DNA of 64,000 nucleotides, taken from NCBI GenBank assembly GCA_903879335.1, contig CAIRLC010000019.1:62001-126000 (forward strand), read 5' to 3'. The position numbers and the translations under genes are program-made. Below are positions 1 through 7,948 of the stretch, in pieces. Origin of the DNA: an uncultured Pseudomonadota bacterium. GTDB taxonomy: Bacteria; Pseudomonadota; Gammaproteobacteria; Steroidobacterales; Steroidobacteraceae. The notes under the pieces were generated by a model. That model was not told the DNA's origin, did no database searches, and worked only from the letters and a program-made list of their open reading frames with translations. Every line of letters starts with the position of its first letter. Position 1 is the stretch's first letter.

Positions 1-565
1 GCAACACGTGCTTCAGCTTGGAGACTGAAACCTTTTCGGAATCAAAGTACTTAGCATCAGGCCAAAAGCGCACCGTAGTGCCGGTATTACGCGCACCAAC
101 TTTACCGACAACCTTTAATTTTTCCTCGAGATAACCGTCTTTGAAGACGATGAGGTACTCGCTCCCGTCTCGCTTGACGCGACATTCAAGGCGCGTCGAC
201 AGCGCGTTAACGACCGAAACACCGACGCCGTGCAATCCGCCCGATTGTTGGTAATTCTTGTCCGAAAACTTACCGCCCGCGTGCAATCGGCTGAGAATCA
301 GCTCGACGCCGGGGACTTTCTCGATGGGATGCATATCCACCGGCATGCCGCGGCCGTCGTCGGTGACTTCAACCGAGCCGTCCTTACACAGTGTGACGGC
401 GATCTCGCGGGCATGACCCGCAAGCGCCTCATCGACGCTATTGTCGACCACCTCATGAACGAGGTGATTAGGCCGGGACGTGTCCGTGTACATGCCAGGA
501 CGACGGCGAACCGGATCTAGGCCGGCGAGGACCTCAAGGTCCTTGGAGGTATAGGTGGTGCTCAT
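1..565 (-). CDS. parE: DNA topoisomerase IV subunit B (ParE), N-terminal part
   Basis: The first 188 codons are present and the rest lies beyond the window edge. ParE is the ATPase subunit of topoisomerase IV, which decatenates daughter chromosomes. The GHKL ATP-binding signatures are visible: EVVDNSVDEALAGHA (Asn and Glu for Mg-ATP), DDGRGMPVD and GGLHGVGVSVVNALS. The reading MYTDTSRPNHL after PVRRRPG is the ParE rather than the GyrB version of this segment, which has MYIGDT. The start is the ATG at 565; the upstream bases carry no strong Shine-Dalgarno sequence. Confidence 0.95.
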   Translation of the reverse strand, partial: MSTTYTSKDLEVLAGLDPVRRRPGMYTDTSRPNHLVHEVVDNSVDEALAGHAREIAVTLCKDGSVEVTDDGRGMPVDMHPIEKVPGVELILSRLHAGGKFSDKNYQQSGGLHGVGVSVVNALSTRLECRVKRDGSEYLIVFKDGYLEEKLKVVGKVGARNTGTTVRFWPDAKYFDSEKVSVSKLKHVL

Positions 566-646
566 GGAGGCGCGAGGGTACTGGAATTCGTGGGCAATGA
601 CAGGTTGGTTGGTGATTTCGCCGGCTACCGGGTCAGCGGATGAGCC

Positions 647-677
647 TTGGCGTCAGATATATACCATGGTATATACT
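647..677 (+). promoter_or_regulatory. Candidate vapBC promoter
   Basis: TTGGCG (647-652) and TATACT (672-677) resemble -35 and -10 hexamers with a 19-bp spacer, a little longer than ideal. They lie just upstream of the vapB start at 705. The palindrome at 658-675 overlaps the spacer and the -10 region, the arrangement expected for autorepression. The hexamers are chosen by eye. Confidence 0.4.
658..675. promoter_or_regulatory. 18-bp perfect palindrome, probable VapBC operator
   Basis: TATATACCATGGTATATA is its own reverse complement over all 18 bases and begins 47 bp upstream of vapB. VapB antitoxins with an AbrB-type swapped-hairpin fold bind palindromes in their own promoters as dimers or as VapBC octamers. 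Position and symmetry support an autoregulatory operator. The binding itself is inferred. Confidence 0.7.
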
Positions 678-704
678 CCTTGAGAACCCTACTTTGGAGC
701 CTAC

Positions 705-956
705 GTGGCACACGTCGCCAAGCTATTTTGGAACGGCCGTAGTCAGGCGGTTCGGCTGCCTGCCGCCTTCCGCTTTGCGGGCGATGAAGTCACTGTGCGG
801 CGTGACCCGATCACCGGCGACGTCATTCTCTCCAGTCGCGCCGACGACTGGGATACCTTTTTCGCCCTCGTTGACGCCGCTGACCGGCGCGGTGAAGTCG
901 AAGATATACCGGCCGCTTTGACGAGCGAACACGATCGTGACACCGGCCGAACCTAG
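705..956 (+). CDS. vapB: VapB-type antitoxin (AbrB/SpoVT fold)
   Basis: This 83-residue protein starts at a GTG with GGAG at 695-698. The N-terminal segment AKLFWNGRSQAVRLPAAFRF followed by DEVTVRR is the typical VapB swapped-hairpin DNA-binding motif. The C-terminal half (after DDWDTFFAL) is the toxin-neutralising tail. It overlaps the next gene by 20 bp, which suggests translational coupling. The antitoxin looks intact, in contrast to its partner. Confidence 0.85.
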   Translation: MAHVAKLFWNGRSQAVRLPAAFRFAGDEVTVRRDPITGDVILSSRADDWDTFFALVDAADRRGEVEDIPAALTSEHDRDTGRT

Positions 957-1377
957 ATACTTACTCGCCACCGACACTGCCCTGACCTTGCTGCGGGCAG
1001 ACGCACCCGTCGCCCTCAAAGCCAAAGTGCGCGACGCACGACCGGGAACATTATGGCTATCCGCCATCACGGAAGCGCAGTTGCGAAGCCGCCTGCGTGA
1101 CTTTGAGTACTCGACTCTTCGGAGCCAAGCGCTTGAGATCCTTTGCCGAAATGTGGCCACAGTGCCTTTCGACCGTAGCGCCGCCATGGCGCGTGCGGAA
1201 CTCTCATTGGATACAACCGTTTCCGACGCGCTCAACGAGACTGAGCTTTTGGTCGCGGCTCACGCCAGCAGCATTGACGCTGTGCTCGTGACGCTCAGCC
1301 CTTATTGGACTGCAGTCACCGGTCTGCGCACTGAAAATTGGTGCACTGACGCCTCAGTCGACCAAGTCTCGGCCTAG
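937..1377 (+). CDS. vapC: VapC-like PIN-domain protein with degenerate active site
   Basis: This 146-residue protein starts at a GTG inside vapB. Family position is given by RYLLATDT near the N-terminus, AITEAQL in the middle and ELLVAAHA near the C-terminus, in PIN order. Active VapC RNases use three or four acidic residues to bind Mg2+. Here the usual D of LLDTN is Ala11, the N is Asp13, the D of NDxLIAA is Glu103, and the late D of VTxD is missing (VTLS). Only Glu46 is canonical. The toxin is therefore probably weakened or inactive, or has a shifted metal site. The last 24 bp overlap the convergent DUF3501 gene. Confidence 0.75.
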   Translation: MTPAEPRYLLATDTALTLLRADAPVALKAKVRDARPGTLWLSAITEAQLRSRLRDFEYSTLRSQALEILCRNVATVPFDRSAAMARAELSLDTTVSDALNETELLVAAHASSIDAVLVTLSPYWTAVTGLRTENWCTDASVDQVSA

Positions 1378-1932
1378 GCTCGCCTGCGTCTCTGCGCTCA
1401 AGTCCGTTGAGTAGGAATAAGCCGGATGATCAACCCGCAGTCCCACTGACGCGGTAGCAAAGGCGACTCTCAGGCTTTCAGGCACTTGGAAGCGCATGAA
1501 ATGAACCGCCGACGTTTTCTCGTCATTTTCACGCTCTAAATCTTCATCAGCGATGGGATCAATGCGCACGCCGTCCACCATCAGATAAATTTGGCGCTCA
1601 ATGCCACGCAGTTGCCGCAAGCGCTCGGCCCGCTCAACGGGGTCTGCAAACTCGATCAGCATCGTAGCTTTTAGATTCGAGCCATCCGGAATCAACGGGT
1701 TATATGCCGCCAACTCCTCTTCAATGCCCTCAGGCTCAAAGATACGCTCGATGCGCAACATCTCTTGGACCTGATACTTGACCGTCAATCGGTCCTCAAA
1801 CAACAGCGTCAGATTGGGCCCAACCGCAACGGTACGCCGCTTTTTGTGCGCGATGACGCGTGCGCGGAACACTGGGCGCTCCCGCGCGTAGGTCTCCAGA
1901 GACATCAGATCAACAGGCTTCAGATTTCGCAT
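1354..1932 (-). CDS. DUF3501 family protein
   Basis: This 192-residue soluble protein has no known activity. I recognise the family from the N-terminus (LETYARERPVFRARVIAHKK), the central segment EMLRIERIFEPEGIEEEL and the context. The family is repeatedly found beside a CCG-domain Fe-S oxidoreductase and rubrerythrin, as here. The ATG at 1932 overlaps the TGA of the upstream oxidoreductase (TGATG), so the two are translationally coupled; a TTG one codon earlier is less likely. A role with the Fe-S protein in oxidative stress or electron transfer is inference from the operon. Confidence 0.85.
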   Translation of the reverse strand: MRNLKPVDLMSLETYARERPVFRARVIAHKKRRTVAVGPNLTLLFEDRLTVKYQVQEMLRIERIFEPEGIEEELAAYNPLIPDGSNLKATMLIEFADPVERAERLRQLRGIERQIYLMVDGVRIDPIADEDLERENDEKTSAVHFMRFQVPESLRVAFATASVGLRVDHPAYSYSTDLSAETQASLGRDLVD

Positions 1933-3296
1933 CAAACAGGCTCCGTCGCAATACCGTAGGCTCGCGCCAGCAACGTCATCGGATGGACGGGACTGCGGTG
2001 TTCTTTTAATCCATCACTGATTTGGTGACCAGCCATCGGACAATCCGAGCTGTGTACCACCGCGGCCGACGACGCCACCTTGTTCGAGACCGGCTTACCA
2101 ATCTTCATGGCGTTCGCCCGGAACTCTTTCTTCACCGCGTACGTACCGTCATGGCCGGTGCAGCGCTCGATCACTTCGAAAGTGGTGTCCGGGACCAATT
2201 TGAGGACGTCGCGGGTCTTTAAACCGATATTTTGCACGCGGAGGTGACAGGGCACCTGATACGCCACTTTGCCCAACGACGTGGCGAACCCGGTCTGCAG
2301 CAGTCCCGCTTGGTGGCGTTTCCAGAGGTATTCGAAGGGGTCGTGCATGGAGGCTTTTACCTTGGCGACGTCCCGATCCTCCGGGAACAGCAAGGGCAGT
2401 TCCTGTTTGTACATCAAAACGCAGGACGGCACGGGAGCGACAAGGTCGTAACCCTCATCGACCAAGCGAGCGAGCAGCGGAATATTGTGCGCCTTGAGCG
2501 CGGCAACCGCCTCGAGATCCCCTAATTCGAGCTTGGGCATGCCACAGCACCGCTCTTTTGGCACGGTCGTGATGGCAATACCGTTGTGCTCGAATACCGC
2601 GACTAGATCCTGATCGATGACCGGCTCATGTTCGTTGCAGTAACAGGTCGCATAGAGCGCAACTTTCCCGGTCGTATTAGCCGTTGCGATGGGTGCGATG
2701 GGTGGCTTGAGCCGTTTCGCTTCCCTATCTTGAAACGATTGTCCGTGGAACTCAGGCAGCCGAGCGTCCCGGTGTATACCCAGGGTCGACTCTAAAACTT
2801 TGCGAACCGTTGGGTTCTTGTTGGCCGCATTCAACACCTCCGCGATCACCGGAATGCCGGCCAAGCGCCCGACGGTTGCCGCGGACGACAAGAACTGATC
2901 GCGAACTGAGGCACCCTCTTTCTTAAAGCGCAGCGCTTTAGCGCGCAGCATGAGATGCGGGAAATCGAGATTCCACTCGTGGGGCGGCACGTACGGACAC
3001 TTGGTCTGATAACACAGGTCGCAGAGGTAGCATTGATCAACGACATCCCAATACGCCGCCTTCGGGACACCGTGCAACTCGCCATCCTCGGTCGCATCAA
3101 TCGCGTCGAAGAGGACCGGGAAAGACTGACACAACGAGAAACAGCGCCGACAGCCGTGACAGATGTCGTAGACCCGTTCGAGTTCGGCCATGAGTGCCGA
3201 CTCGTCGTAATACGCTTCAGTGCGCCATGGAATGGGATGGCGGGTTGGCGCGTCTAGGCTGCCTTCGCGCAAGGCGGGTGTCGGGAGATCAGTCAT
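1932..3296 (-). CDS. Fe-S oxidoreductase with CCG domains (GlpC/HdrB-like)
   Basis: This 454-residue protein has two ferredoxin-like cysteine clusters near the N-terminus, CHGCRRCFSLC and CYLCDLCYQTKCPYVPP, the second not a textbook CX2CX2CX3CP spacing. A C-terminal cysteine-rich part follows, with a CYC motif, ERCCGMP, a VPSC segment, PCHLR, RCTGHDG and SSDCPMAG, like the paired CCG domains of GlpC and HdrB. Such proteins pass electrons from a flavoprotein or thiol partner. No GlpA/B or HdrA/C partner is nearby, so the electron donor is unknown. The ATG at 3296 is preferred because AGAGGTG lies at a normal distance; in-frame codons extend to 3353. Confidence 0.85.
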   Translation of the reverse strand: MTDLPTPALREGSLDAPTRHPIPWRTEAYYDESALMAELERVYDICHGCRRCFSLCQSFPVLFDAIDATEDGELHGVPKAAYWDVVDQCYLCDLCYQTKCPYVPPHEWNLDFPHLMLRAKALRFKKEGASVRDQFLSSAATVGRLAGIPVIAEVLNAANKNPTVRKVLESTLGIHRDARLPEFHGQSFQDREAKRLKPPIAPIATANTTGKVALYATCYCNEHEPVIDQDLVAVFEHNGIAITTVPKERCCGMPKLELGDLEAVAALKAHNIPLLARLVDEGYDLVAPVPSCVLMYKQELPLLFPEDRDVAKVKASMHDPFEYLWKRHQAGLLQTGFATSLGKVAYQVPCHLRVQNIGLKTRDVLKLVPDTTFEVIERCTGHDGTYAVKKEFRANAMKIGKPVSNKVASSAAVVHSSDCPMAGHQISDGLKEHRSPVHPMTLLARAYGIATEPV

Positions 3297-3345
3297 CGCG
3301 GTCACCTCTAAGCAGCGTCTTAAGGCGGCCGGCCTCGGCCGACGA

Positions 3346-3378
3346 TCGAACAAACAAGCGGCGCCGCAAGGCGCCGCT
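3346..3378 (-). terminator. Hairpin terminator after rubrerythrin
   Basis: A 9-bp perfect stem (3357-3365 with 3370-3378) closes a GCAA tetraloop and is followed on the minus strand by the T-rich run TGTTTGTTC. It lies 13 bp past the rubrerythrin stop and before the Fe-S gene. It may end most transcripts, or allow partial read-through so that rubrerythrin is made in excess. Confidence 0.7.
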
Positions 3379-3391
3379 CGCTGAGCACCGA

Positions 3392-3805
3392 TCAGAGCGT
3401 GTCGAGCGCCTTCTGGAAGCGGTTGGCGTGCGAACGCTCCGCCTTAGCTAGCGTTTCGAACCAATCCGCGATCTCGTCAAACCCTTCCTCACGCGCGGTC
3501 TTTGCCATGCCTGGGTACATGTCCGTGTACTCATGCGTCTCGCCGGCGATCGCTGCGCGCAGATTGTCTGCGGTTGAACCAATCGGCAAGCCAGTCGCCG
3601 GGTCACCACACGCTTCAAGATACTCGAGGTGGCCGTGCGCATGGCCCGTCTCGCCTTCAGCCGTTGAACGGAATACGGTCGAGACGTCGTTATGACCCTC
3701 GACATCGGCTTTGGCTGCGAAATACAGATAACGCCGATTCGCTTGACTTTCGCCAGCAAAGGCGTCCTTCAGATTCTTTTCGGTCTTACTGCCCTTGAGG
3801 CTCAT
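3392..3805 (-). CDS. Rubrerythrin-family diiron protein without rubredoxin domain
   Basis: This 137-residue ferritin-like four-helix protein matches rubrerythrins, peroxide-reducing diiron enzymes. Visible iron ligands are Glu19 (GES), the pair E52-x-x-H55 (GETGHAH), Glu89 (GETHEY) and E123-x-x-H126 (AERSH). The usual C-terminal rubredoxin CXXC module is absent: the chain ends at ALDTL. It would therefore need an external electron donor, possibly the Fe-S oxidoreductase encoded just downstream. The ATG at 3805 has GGAGAT upstream. Confidence 0.9.
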   Translation of the reverse strand: MSLKGSKTEKNLKDAFAGESQANRRYLYFAAKADVEGHNDVSTVFRSTAEGETGHAHGHLEYLEACGDPATGLPIGSTADNLRAAIAGETHEYTDMYPGMAKTAREEGFDEIADWFETLAKAERSHANRFQKALDTL

Positions 3806-3975
3806 GATAGATCTCCGTGGGAAGGTGAGTGCGGGCCGGTGAAATCCGGCGGCCGAGCACCGAGTCTGTACAGGCTGAATCACGGCGTCAATCTATTCCG
3901 TCGGAAGCGACTCGGTTTGACGCCCTTCTCTGGCGGGGGCTACCCTTCTCTCTTTGACGCTGCATCGGACTGCGC

Positions 3976-4242
3976 ATGCCCAAGATCGCCAAGGACGCGG
4001 CCACCGCCGCCCCCGCCCCTTTCGACTTCGAAGCCGCTATGGGCGAACTTGAACAGGTCGTTACGCGCCTCGAGAGCGGCGACGTGCCTCTCGAGGAGGC
4101 GCTCAGCACATTTGAGCGTGGTGTCGGCCTGACCCGCGCTTGCCAGACTGCACTAACAGCAGCCGAACAGAAGGTGGAAAAACTGTCGGTACGCGCTGAT
4201 GGCACCGCAACGGTAGAGCCGTTCGACAGCGAAGACGAATGA
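3976..4242 (+). CDS. xseB: Exodeoxyribonuclease VII small subunit
   Basis: This 88-residue protein carries the XseB core FDFEAAMGELEQVVTRLESG followed by PLEEALSTFERGV. With XseA it forms a nuclease that degrades single-stranded DNA. The position directly before ispA and dxs, with an ATGA overlap to ispA, is the standard proteobacterial arrangement. The tail after EKLSV is acidic and variable, as usual. Confidence 0.95.
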   Translation: MPKIAKDAATAAPAPFDFEAAMGELEQVVTRLESGDVPLEEALSTFERGVGLTRACQTALTAAEQKVEKLSVRADGTATVEPFDSEDE

Positions 4243-5126
4243 ACACCGACGCCTCGCAGACGCTGACCCACTATCAATCGCGGGTCGATGCGGCATTGGA
4301 TGCCCGTCTGCCCGCGGCAGATGTCGTTCCGGAGCGTCTCCACGCAGCCATACGCTATGCCACCCTGCAGGGCGGCAAGCGCATTCGGCCCGCGCTGGTC
4401 TATGCCACCGGCGAGTTGCTCGGCGCGCCCGCGGGCGCGTTGGATGCAGCGGCGGCGGCGGTCGAGATGATCCACTCCTATTCGTTGATCCATGACGATC
4501 TGCCGGCCATGGATGACGACGATCTACGCCGTGGGCGCCCAACCTGCCATAAGGCGTTTGATGAGGCGACGGCGATTTTGGCTGGCGACGCCTTGCAGGT
4601 CCTAGCCTTTGAAAGCCTTGCCGACGCGCCCATTGGCGCCCAGGAACGGATCGGCACCGTGCGGATTTTGGCACGCGCTTCAGGCACGCACGGCATGGCC
4701 GGTGGGCAGGCGATTGACCTCGCCTCGGTCGGCAAGACGCTGAATGCACTGGACGTCGAGCGCATGCACCGCTACAAGACGGGCGCCTTATTGGAAGCCA
4801 GCGTTCTATTGGCGATCGCACTGGCCGGACAGGAGGGCTCCCCGGCTGCCGCGGCGTTGATTCGGTATGCCAAAGCCATCGGACTCGCTTTTCAGATCGT
4901 GGATGACGTCCTCGACATTGAGGGCGATCCATCCCTGCTCGGTAAAACCATCGGCGCTGATCTGGCCCGGGGTAAACCCACGTATCCGGCCGCCGTCGGC
5001 CTTGATGCGGCTCGGCAACGGGCTCACGCGCTGATGGCTGAGGCGAGTGCAGCGTTGGATCACTTTGGCGATGACAGCCACATGCTGCGCTGGTTGGGCG
5101 ATTTCATCGTCAATCGCCAGTCCTGA
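4239..5126 (+). CDS. ispA: Farnesyl diphosphate synthase (geranyltranstransferase)
   Basis: This 295-residue protein makes C15 farnesyl diphosphate from IPP and DMAPP/GPP. Both aspartate-rich motifs are present: DDLPAMDDDDLRRGRPTCH (first motif, DDX4D type) and DDVLDIEGD (second motif). GGKRIRPAL, which binds IPP, is near residue 46. It overlaps xseB by 4 bp and lies 38 bp before dxs. The product feeds ubiquinone and undecaprenyl phosphate. Confidence 0.95.
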   Translation: MNTDASQTLTHYQSRVDAALDARLPAADVVPERLHAAIRYATLQGGKRIRPALVYATGELLGAPAGALDAAAAAVEMIHSYSLIHDDLPAMDDDDLRRGRPTCHKAFDEATAILAGDALQVLAFESLADAPIGAQERIGTVRILARASGTHGMAGGQAIDLASVGKTLNALDVERMHRYKTGALLEASVLLAIALAGQEGSPAAAALIRYAKAIGLAFQIVDDVLDIEGDPSLLGKTIGADLARGKPTYPAAVGLDAARQRAHALMAEASAALDHFGDDSHMLRWLGDFIVNRQS

Positions 5127-5164
5127 ACGCCCGGTTAGCGGCCAGCTTGCGGTAAACTGTCGGG

Positions 5165-7045
5165 ATGCCTGGTTCATCGCTCTATCCCTTACTTGATCGC
5201 GTGACGACCCCCAAGGACCTTCGGGCATTGCCGGAATCGGCACTGCCGACGGTTGCTGAAGAACTGCGCACGTTTTTGATCAACACGGTTAGCCAGAAAG
5301 GTGGACACTTCGCGGCCGGTCTCGGCACAGTCGAACTGACCGTCGCCCTGCATTACGTCTTTGAAACCCCCGAAGACCGCTTGGTGTGGGACGTCGGCCA
5401 CCAGGCTTATCCCCATAAAGTCTTAACGGGCCGTGGCGACCAACTCGCGACGATTAAACAGAAGGACGGCCTGGCTCCTTTCCCAACGCGCACCGAAAGT
5501 CCCTACGACACCTTCGGCGTTGGGCACTCGTCGACCTCTGTGTCCGCGGCCCTCGGTATGGCGCTCGCCGATCGTTTGCAGGGCGGACACCGAGCACATG
5601 TCGCCATCATTGGCGATGGCGCAATGACCGCCGGTCTCGCCTTCGAGGCGTTGAATCATGCAGGCTCGCTCGATGCCAACCTGCTGGTTGTCCTCAATGA
5701 CAACGACATGTCCATTTCCGAGAACGTCGGTGCGTTGTCGAACTATTTCGCGCGCGTCCTAGCGGGTCGCCTGTACCAGGGGATCCGTGAGGGTGGTAAG
5801 CGCGTGCTGCGGCGAATTCCCGCGGCTTGGGAATTCGCCCGACGTTCAGAAGAACACCTCAAAGGCATGGTCTTGCCAGGCACCATGTTTGAAGAGATGG
5901 GACTCAATTACATCGGCCCGGTGGATGGGCACGACGTGATCGGACTCGTGCGGACGCTCAAACTGATCAAACAGGCCAAAGGGCCGCAGTTTCTGCACGT
6001 CGTCACCAAAAAAGGCAAAGGCTACGCCCCGGCGGAAGCCGACCCGATCAAATGGCACGGACCAGGCCCCTTCGATGCCGCCAAGGGGGAAATCCGTAAA
6101 GAGCTCCCTTCCGGCCCAACCTATACCCAAGTTTTCGGTCAGTGGCTGTGCGACGAAGCGGACCGAGATCCGGCGATCGTCGCGGTCACACCGGCGATGC
6201 GCGAAGGCTCCGGACTGGTGGAGTACTCCAAACGATTCCCGAGCCGTTATTACGATGTCGGCATCGCTGAACAGCATGCGGTGACGCTTGCAGCCGGCAT
6301 GGCATGTGAGGGTTTAAAACCGGTCGTGGCCATCTACTCGTCGTTTTTGCAGCGCGGCTACGACCAGTTGATCCATGACGTGGCCTTGCAGAATCTACCG
6401 GTGACGTTTGCCATCGATCGAGCCGGTCTGGTCGGCGGGGACGGCGCGACCCACCAAGGCATGTTCGACCTGTCCTACCTGCGCTGTATTCCAAATCTGA
6501 CGGTGATGGTGCCTGCCGACGAGAACGAGTGCCGGCAGATGCTGCACACTGCGGTGCAACTGGGGACCCCCACGGCGGTCCGCTACCCGCGAGGGACTGG
6601 ACCTGGCGCCGAGATTGTACAACAATTGTCCAACTTATCAGTTGGGCAAGGCCTAGTCGTCCGTGAAGGCGGCAGCGGTCTTGCAATTCTGGCGATCGGC
6701 ACCATGGTGGCTTTACTGGCCCCAATTGCTGAGGAACTGGACGCCACGCTGGTTAATTTGCGCTTCGCCAAGCCTTTGGATCGAGACCTCATTGTGTACA
6801 CCGCCGAGCGACACCGCCGAATCGTGACCGCTGAGGAAAATGTCCTCCAGGGTGGCGTGGGTGCGGCAATACTTGAGGTGCTCTCAGATGCTGGGCTGTC
6901 ACGGCCGGTATTGCGCCTTGGCATTCCGGACCAGTTCATAGAGCACGGATCGCGCAACGACAACCTCGTCGCGGCGGGACTCGATTCAGCAACGATGCGC
7001 GCGCGTATCCACGCCTTTCACCGCTTTCAATCCCCAAGCGCCTAA
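5165..7045 (+). CDS. dxs: 1-deoxy-D-xylulose-5-phosphate synthase
   Basis: This 626-residue thiamine-diphosphate enzyme condenses pyruvate and glyceraldehyde 3-phosphate, the first step of the MEP pathway. Visible features are the [16 protein letters not shown] segment, the ThDP motif [18 protein letters not shown] ending in NDN, GPVDGHD, the transketolase-type [28 protein letters not shown] and RYPRGTG. Length matches the family. Together with ispA it supplies isoprenoid precursors. Confidence 0.97.
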   Translation: MPGSSLYPLLDRVTTPKDLRALPESALPTVAEELRTFLINTVSQKGGHFAAGLGTVELTVALHYVFETPEDRLVWDVGHQAYPHKVLTGRGDQLATIKQKDGLAPFPTRTESPYDTFGVGHSSTSVSAALGMALADRLQGGHRAHVAIIGDGAMTAGLAFEALNHAGSLDANLLVVLNDNDMSISENVGALSNYFARVLAGRLYQGIREGGKRVLRRIPAAWEFARRSEEHLKGMVLPGTMFEEMGLNYIGPVDGHDVIGLVRTLKLIKQAKGPQFLHVVTKKGKGYAPAEADPIKWHGPGPFDAAKGEIRKELPSGPTYTQVFGQWLCDEADRDPAIVAVTPAMREGSGLVEYSKRFPSRYYDVGIAEQHAVTLAAGMACEGLKPVVAIYSSFLQRGYDQLIHDVALQNLPVTFAIDRAGLVGGDGATHQGMFDLSYLRCIPNLTVMVPADENECRQMLHTAVQLGTPTAVRYPRGTGPGAEIVQQLSNLSVGQGLVVREGGSGLAILAIGTMVALLAPIAEELDATLVNLRFAKPLDRDLIVYTAERHRRIVTAEENVLQGGVGAAILEVLSDAGLSRPVLRLGIPDQFIEHGSRNDNLVAAGLDSATMRARIHAFHRFQSPSA

Positions 7046-7051
7046 AGCGCT

Positions 7052-7068
7052 GGACGGCAGTGCCGTCC
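7052..7068. terminator. Hairpin between dxs and folE2
   Basis: A 7-bp perfect stem GGACGGC/GCCGTCC with an AGT loop starts 7 bp after the dxs stop. There is no T run after it, so it may be a weak terminator, a processing site or an mRNA stabiliser rather than a classical terminator. Confidence 0.4.
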
Positions 7069-7088
7069 CACAAATTCCTAAGGATTTT

Positions 7089-7901
7089 ATGATGGATACT
7101 CCTGCAACCAGCCCAAGCGTGATCGAAGATGTGCAGAATCGCGCTGACGAGCGTCGGATCGCCATCGACAAGGTCGGCATCAAAGACATCTATCACCCGG
7201 TCAAGGTGCAGGATCGCTCGGGTGGCGAGCAGCACACGATCGCCAACTTCAACATGTACGTGCATTTGCCGCATAACTTCAAAGGCACGCACATGTCTCG
7301 CTTCGTGGAGATATTACATCTCAACGAGCGCGAGATATCCGTCGGCTCCTTCGGCGACATGCTCTCCGAGATGGTGAAACGACTGGATGCGCAAAAGGGC
7401 CATATCGAAATGGCGTTCCCTTACTTCGTGATGAAGTCGGCGCCTGTCTCTGGCGTAAAAAGCCTGCTTGACTATCGAGCGTCGCTCATCGGCGAGATCT
7501 CCGGCGATCGCACTGAAATTTGGGTCAAAGTCGTTGTGCCGGTCACAAGCCTCTGCCCGTGCTCAAAGAAAATCTCCGACTACGGCGCCCACAACCAGCG
7601 TTCACACGTGACGATCACCGCCCGTATTGAGGGCCACGTTTGGATCGAAGAGCTGATCGATATCGCTGAGGACGAAGCATCCTGCCAAGTCTTCGGCATC
7701 CTAAAGCGCCCTGACGAAAAATGGGTGACGGAACGGGCGTACGACAATCCTAAATTCGTCGAGGATCTCGTCCGCGATGTGGCGGTGCGCCTGAACGCGG
7801 ATGACCGAATCCGCGCCTATACCGTCGAGAGCGAAAACTTTGAGTCCATCCACAATCACTCGGCGTATGCCTTGATTGAATTGAACAAAGACGCTGCCTA
7901 A
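7089..7901 (+). CDS. folE2: GTP cyclohydrolase FolE2 (type IB)
   Basis: This 270-residue enzyme converts GTP to 7,8-dihydroneopterin triphosphate for folate or queuosine-type pathways. It belongs to the FolE2 (COG1469) branch, recognised by [19 protein letters not shown] and [20 protein letters not shown]. The latter holds the metal-binding Cys and the typical His residues. FolE2 is often used when zinc is scarce because it accepts other metals; no Zur site was identified here. AAGGA at 7080-7084 fits either ATG 7089 or ATG 7092. Confidence 0.95.
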   Translation: MMDTPATSPSVIEDVQNRADERRIAIDKVGIKDIYHPVKVQDRSGGEQHTIANFNMYVHLPHNFKGTHMSRFVEILHLNEREISVGSFGDMLSEMVKRLDAQKGHIEMAFPYFVMKSAPVSGVKSLLDYRASLIGEISGDRTEIWVKVVVPVTSLCPCSKKISDYGAHNQRSHVTITARIEGHVWIEELIDIAEDEASCQVFGILKRPDEKWVTERAYDNPKFVEDLVRDVAVRLNADDRIRAYTVESENFESIHNHSAYALIELNKDAA

Positions 7902-7921
7902 GTAGCCATCCTGAGGCACCG

Positions 7922-7948
7922 CGAAGCGCGACGCTCAGTCGCGCTTCG
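7922..7948. terminator. Bidirectional hairpin between folE2 and kinase gene
   Basis: An 11-bp perfect stem (7922-7932 with 7938-7948) with loop GCTCA sits between the convergent folE2 and kinase genes. The loop contains the kinase stop codon (7935-7937), so the stem reaches into the kinase coding end. No T run follows on either strand. Confidence 0.6.

Noticed and set aside
723-1235. 170-codon minus-strand frame opposite the VapBC pair.
   Set aside because: It overlaps the well-supported vapB/vapC on the other strand, has no recognisable motif and looks like a GC-driven shadow.
4153-4932. 259-codon minus-strand frame across ispA.
   Set aside because: It lies inside the strongly supported ispA, is rich in Arg and Pro as antisense frames often are, and has no family match.
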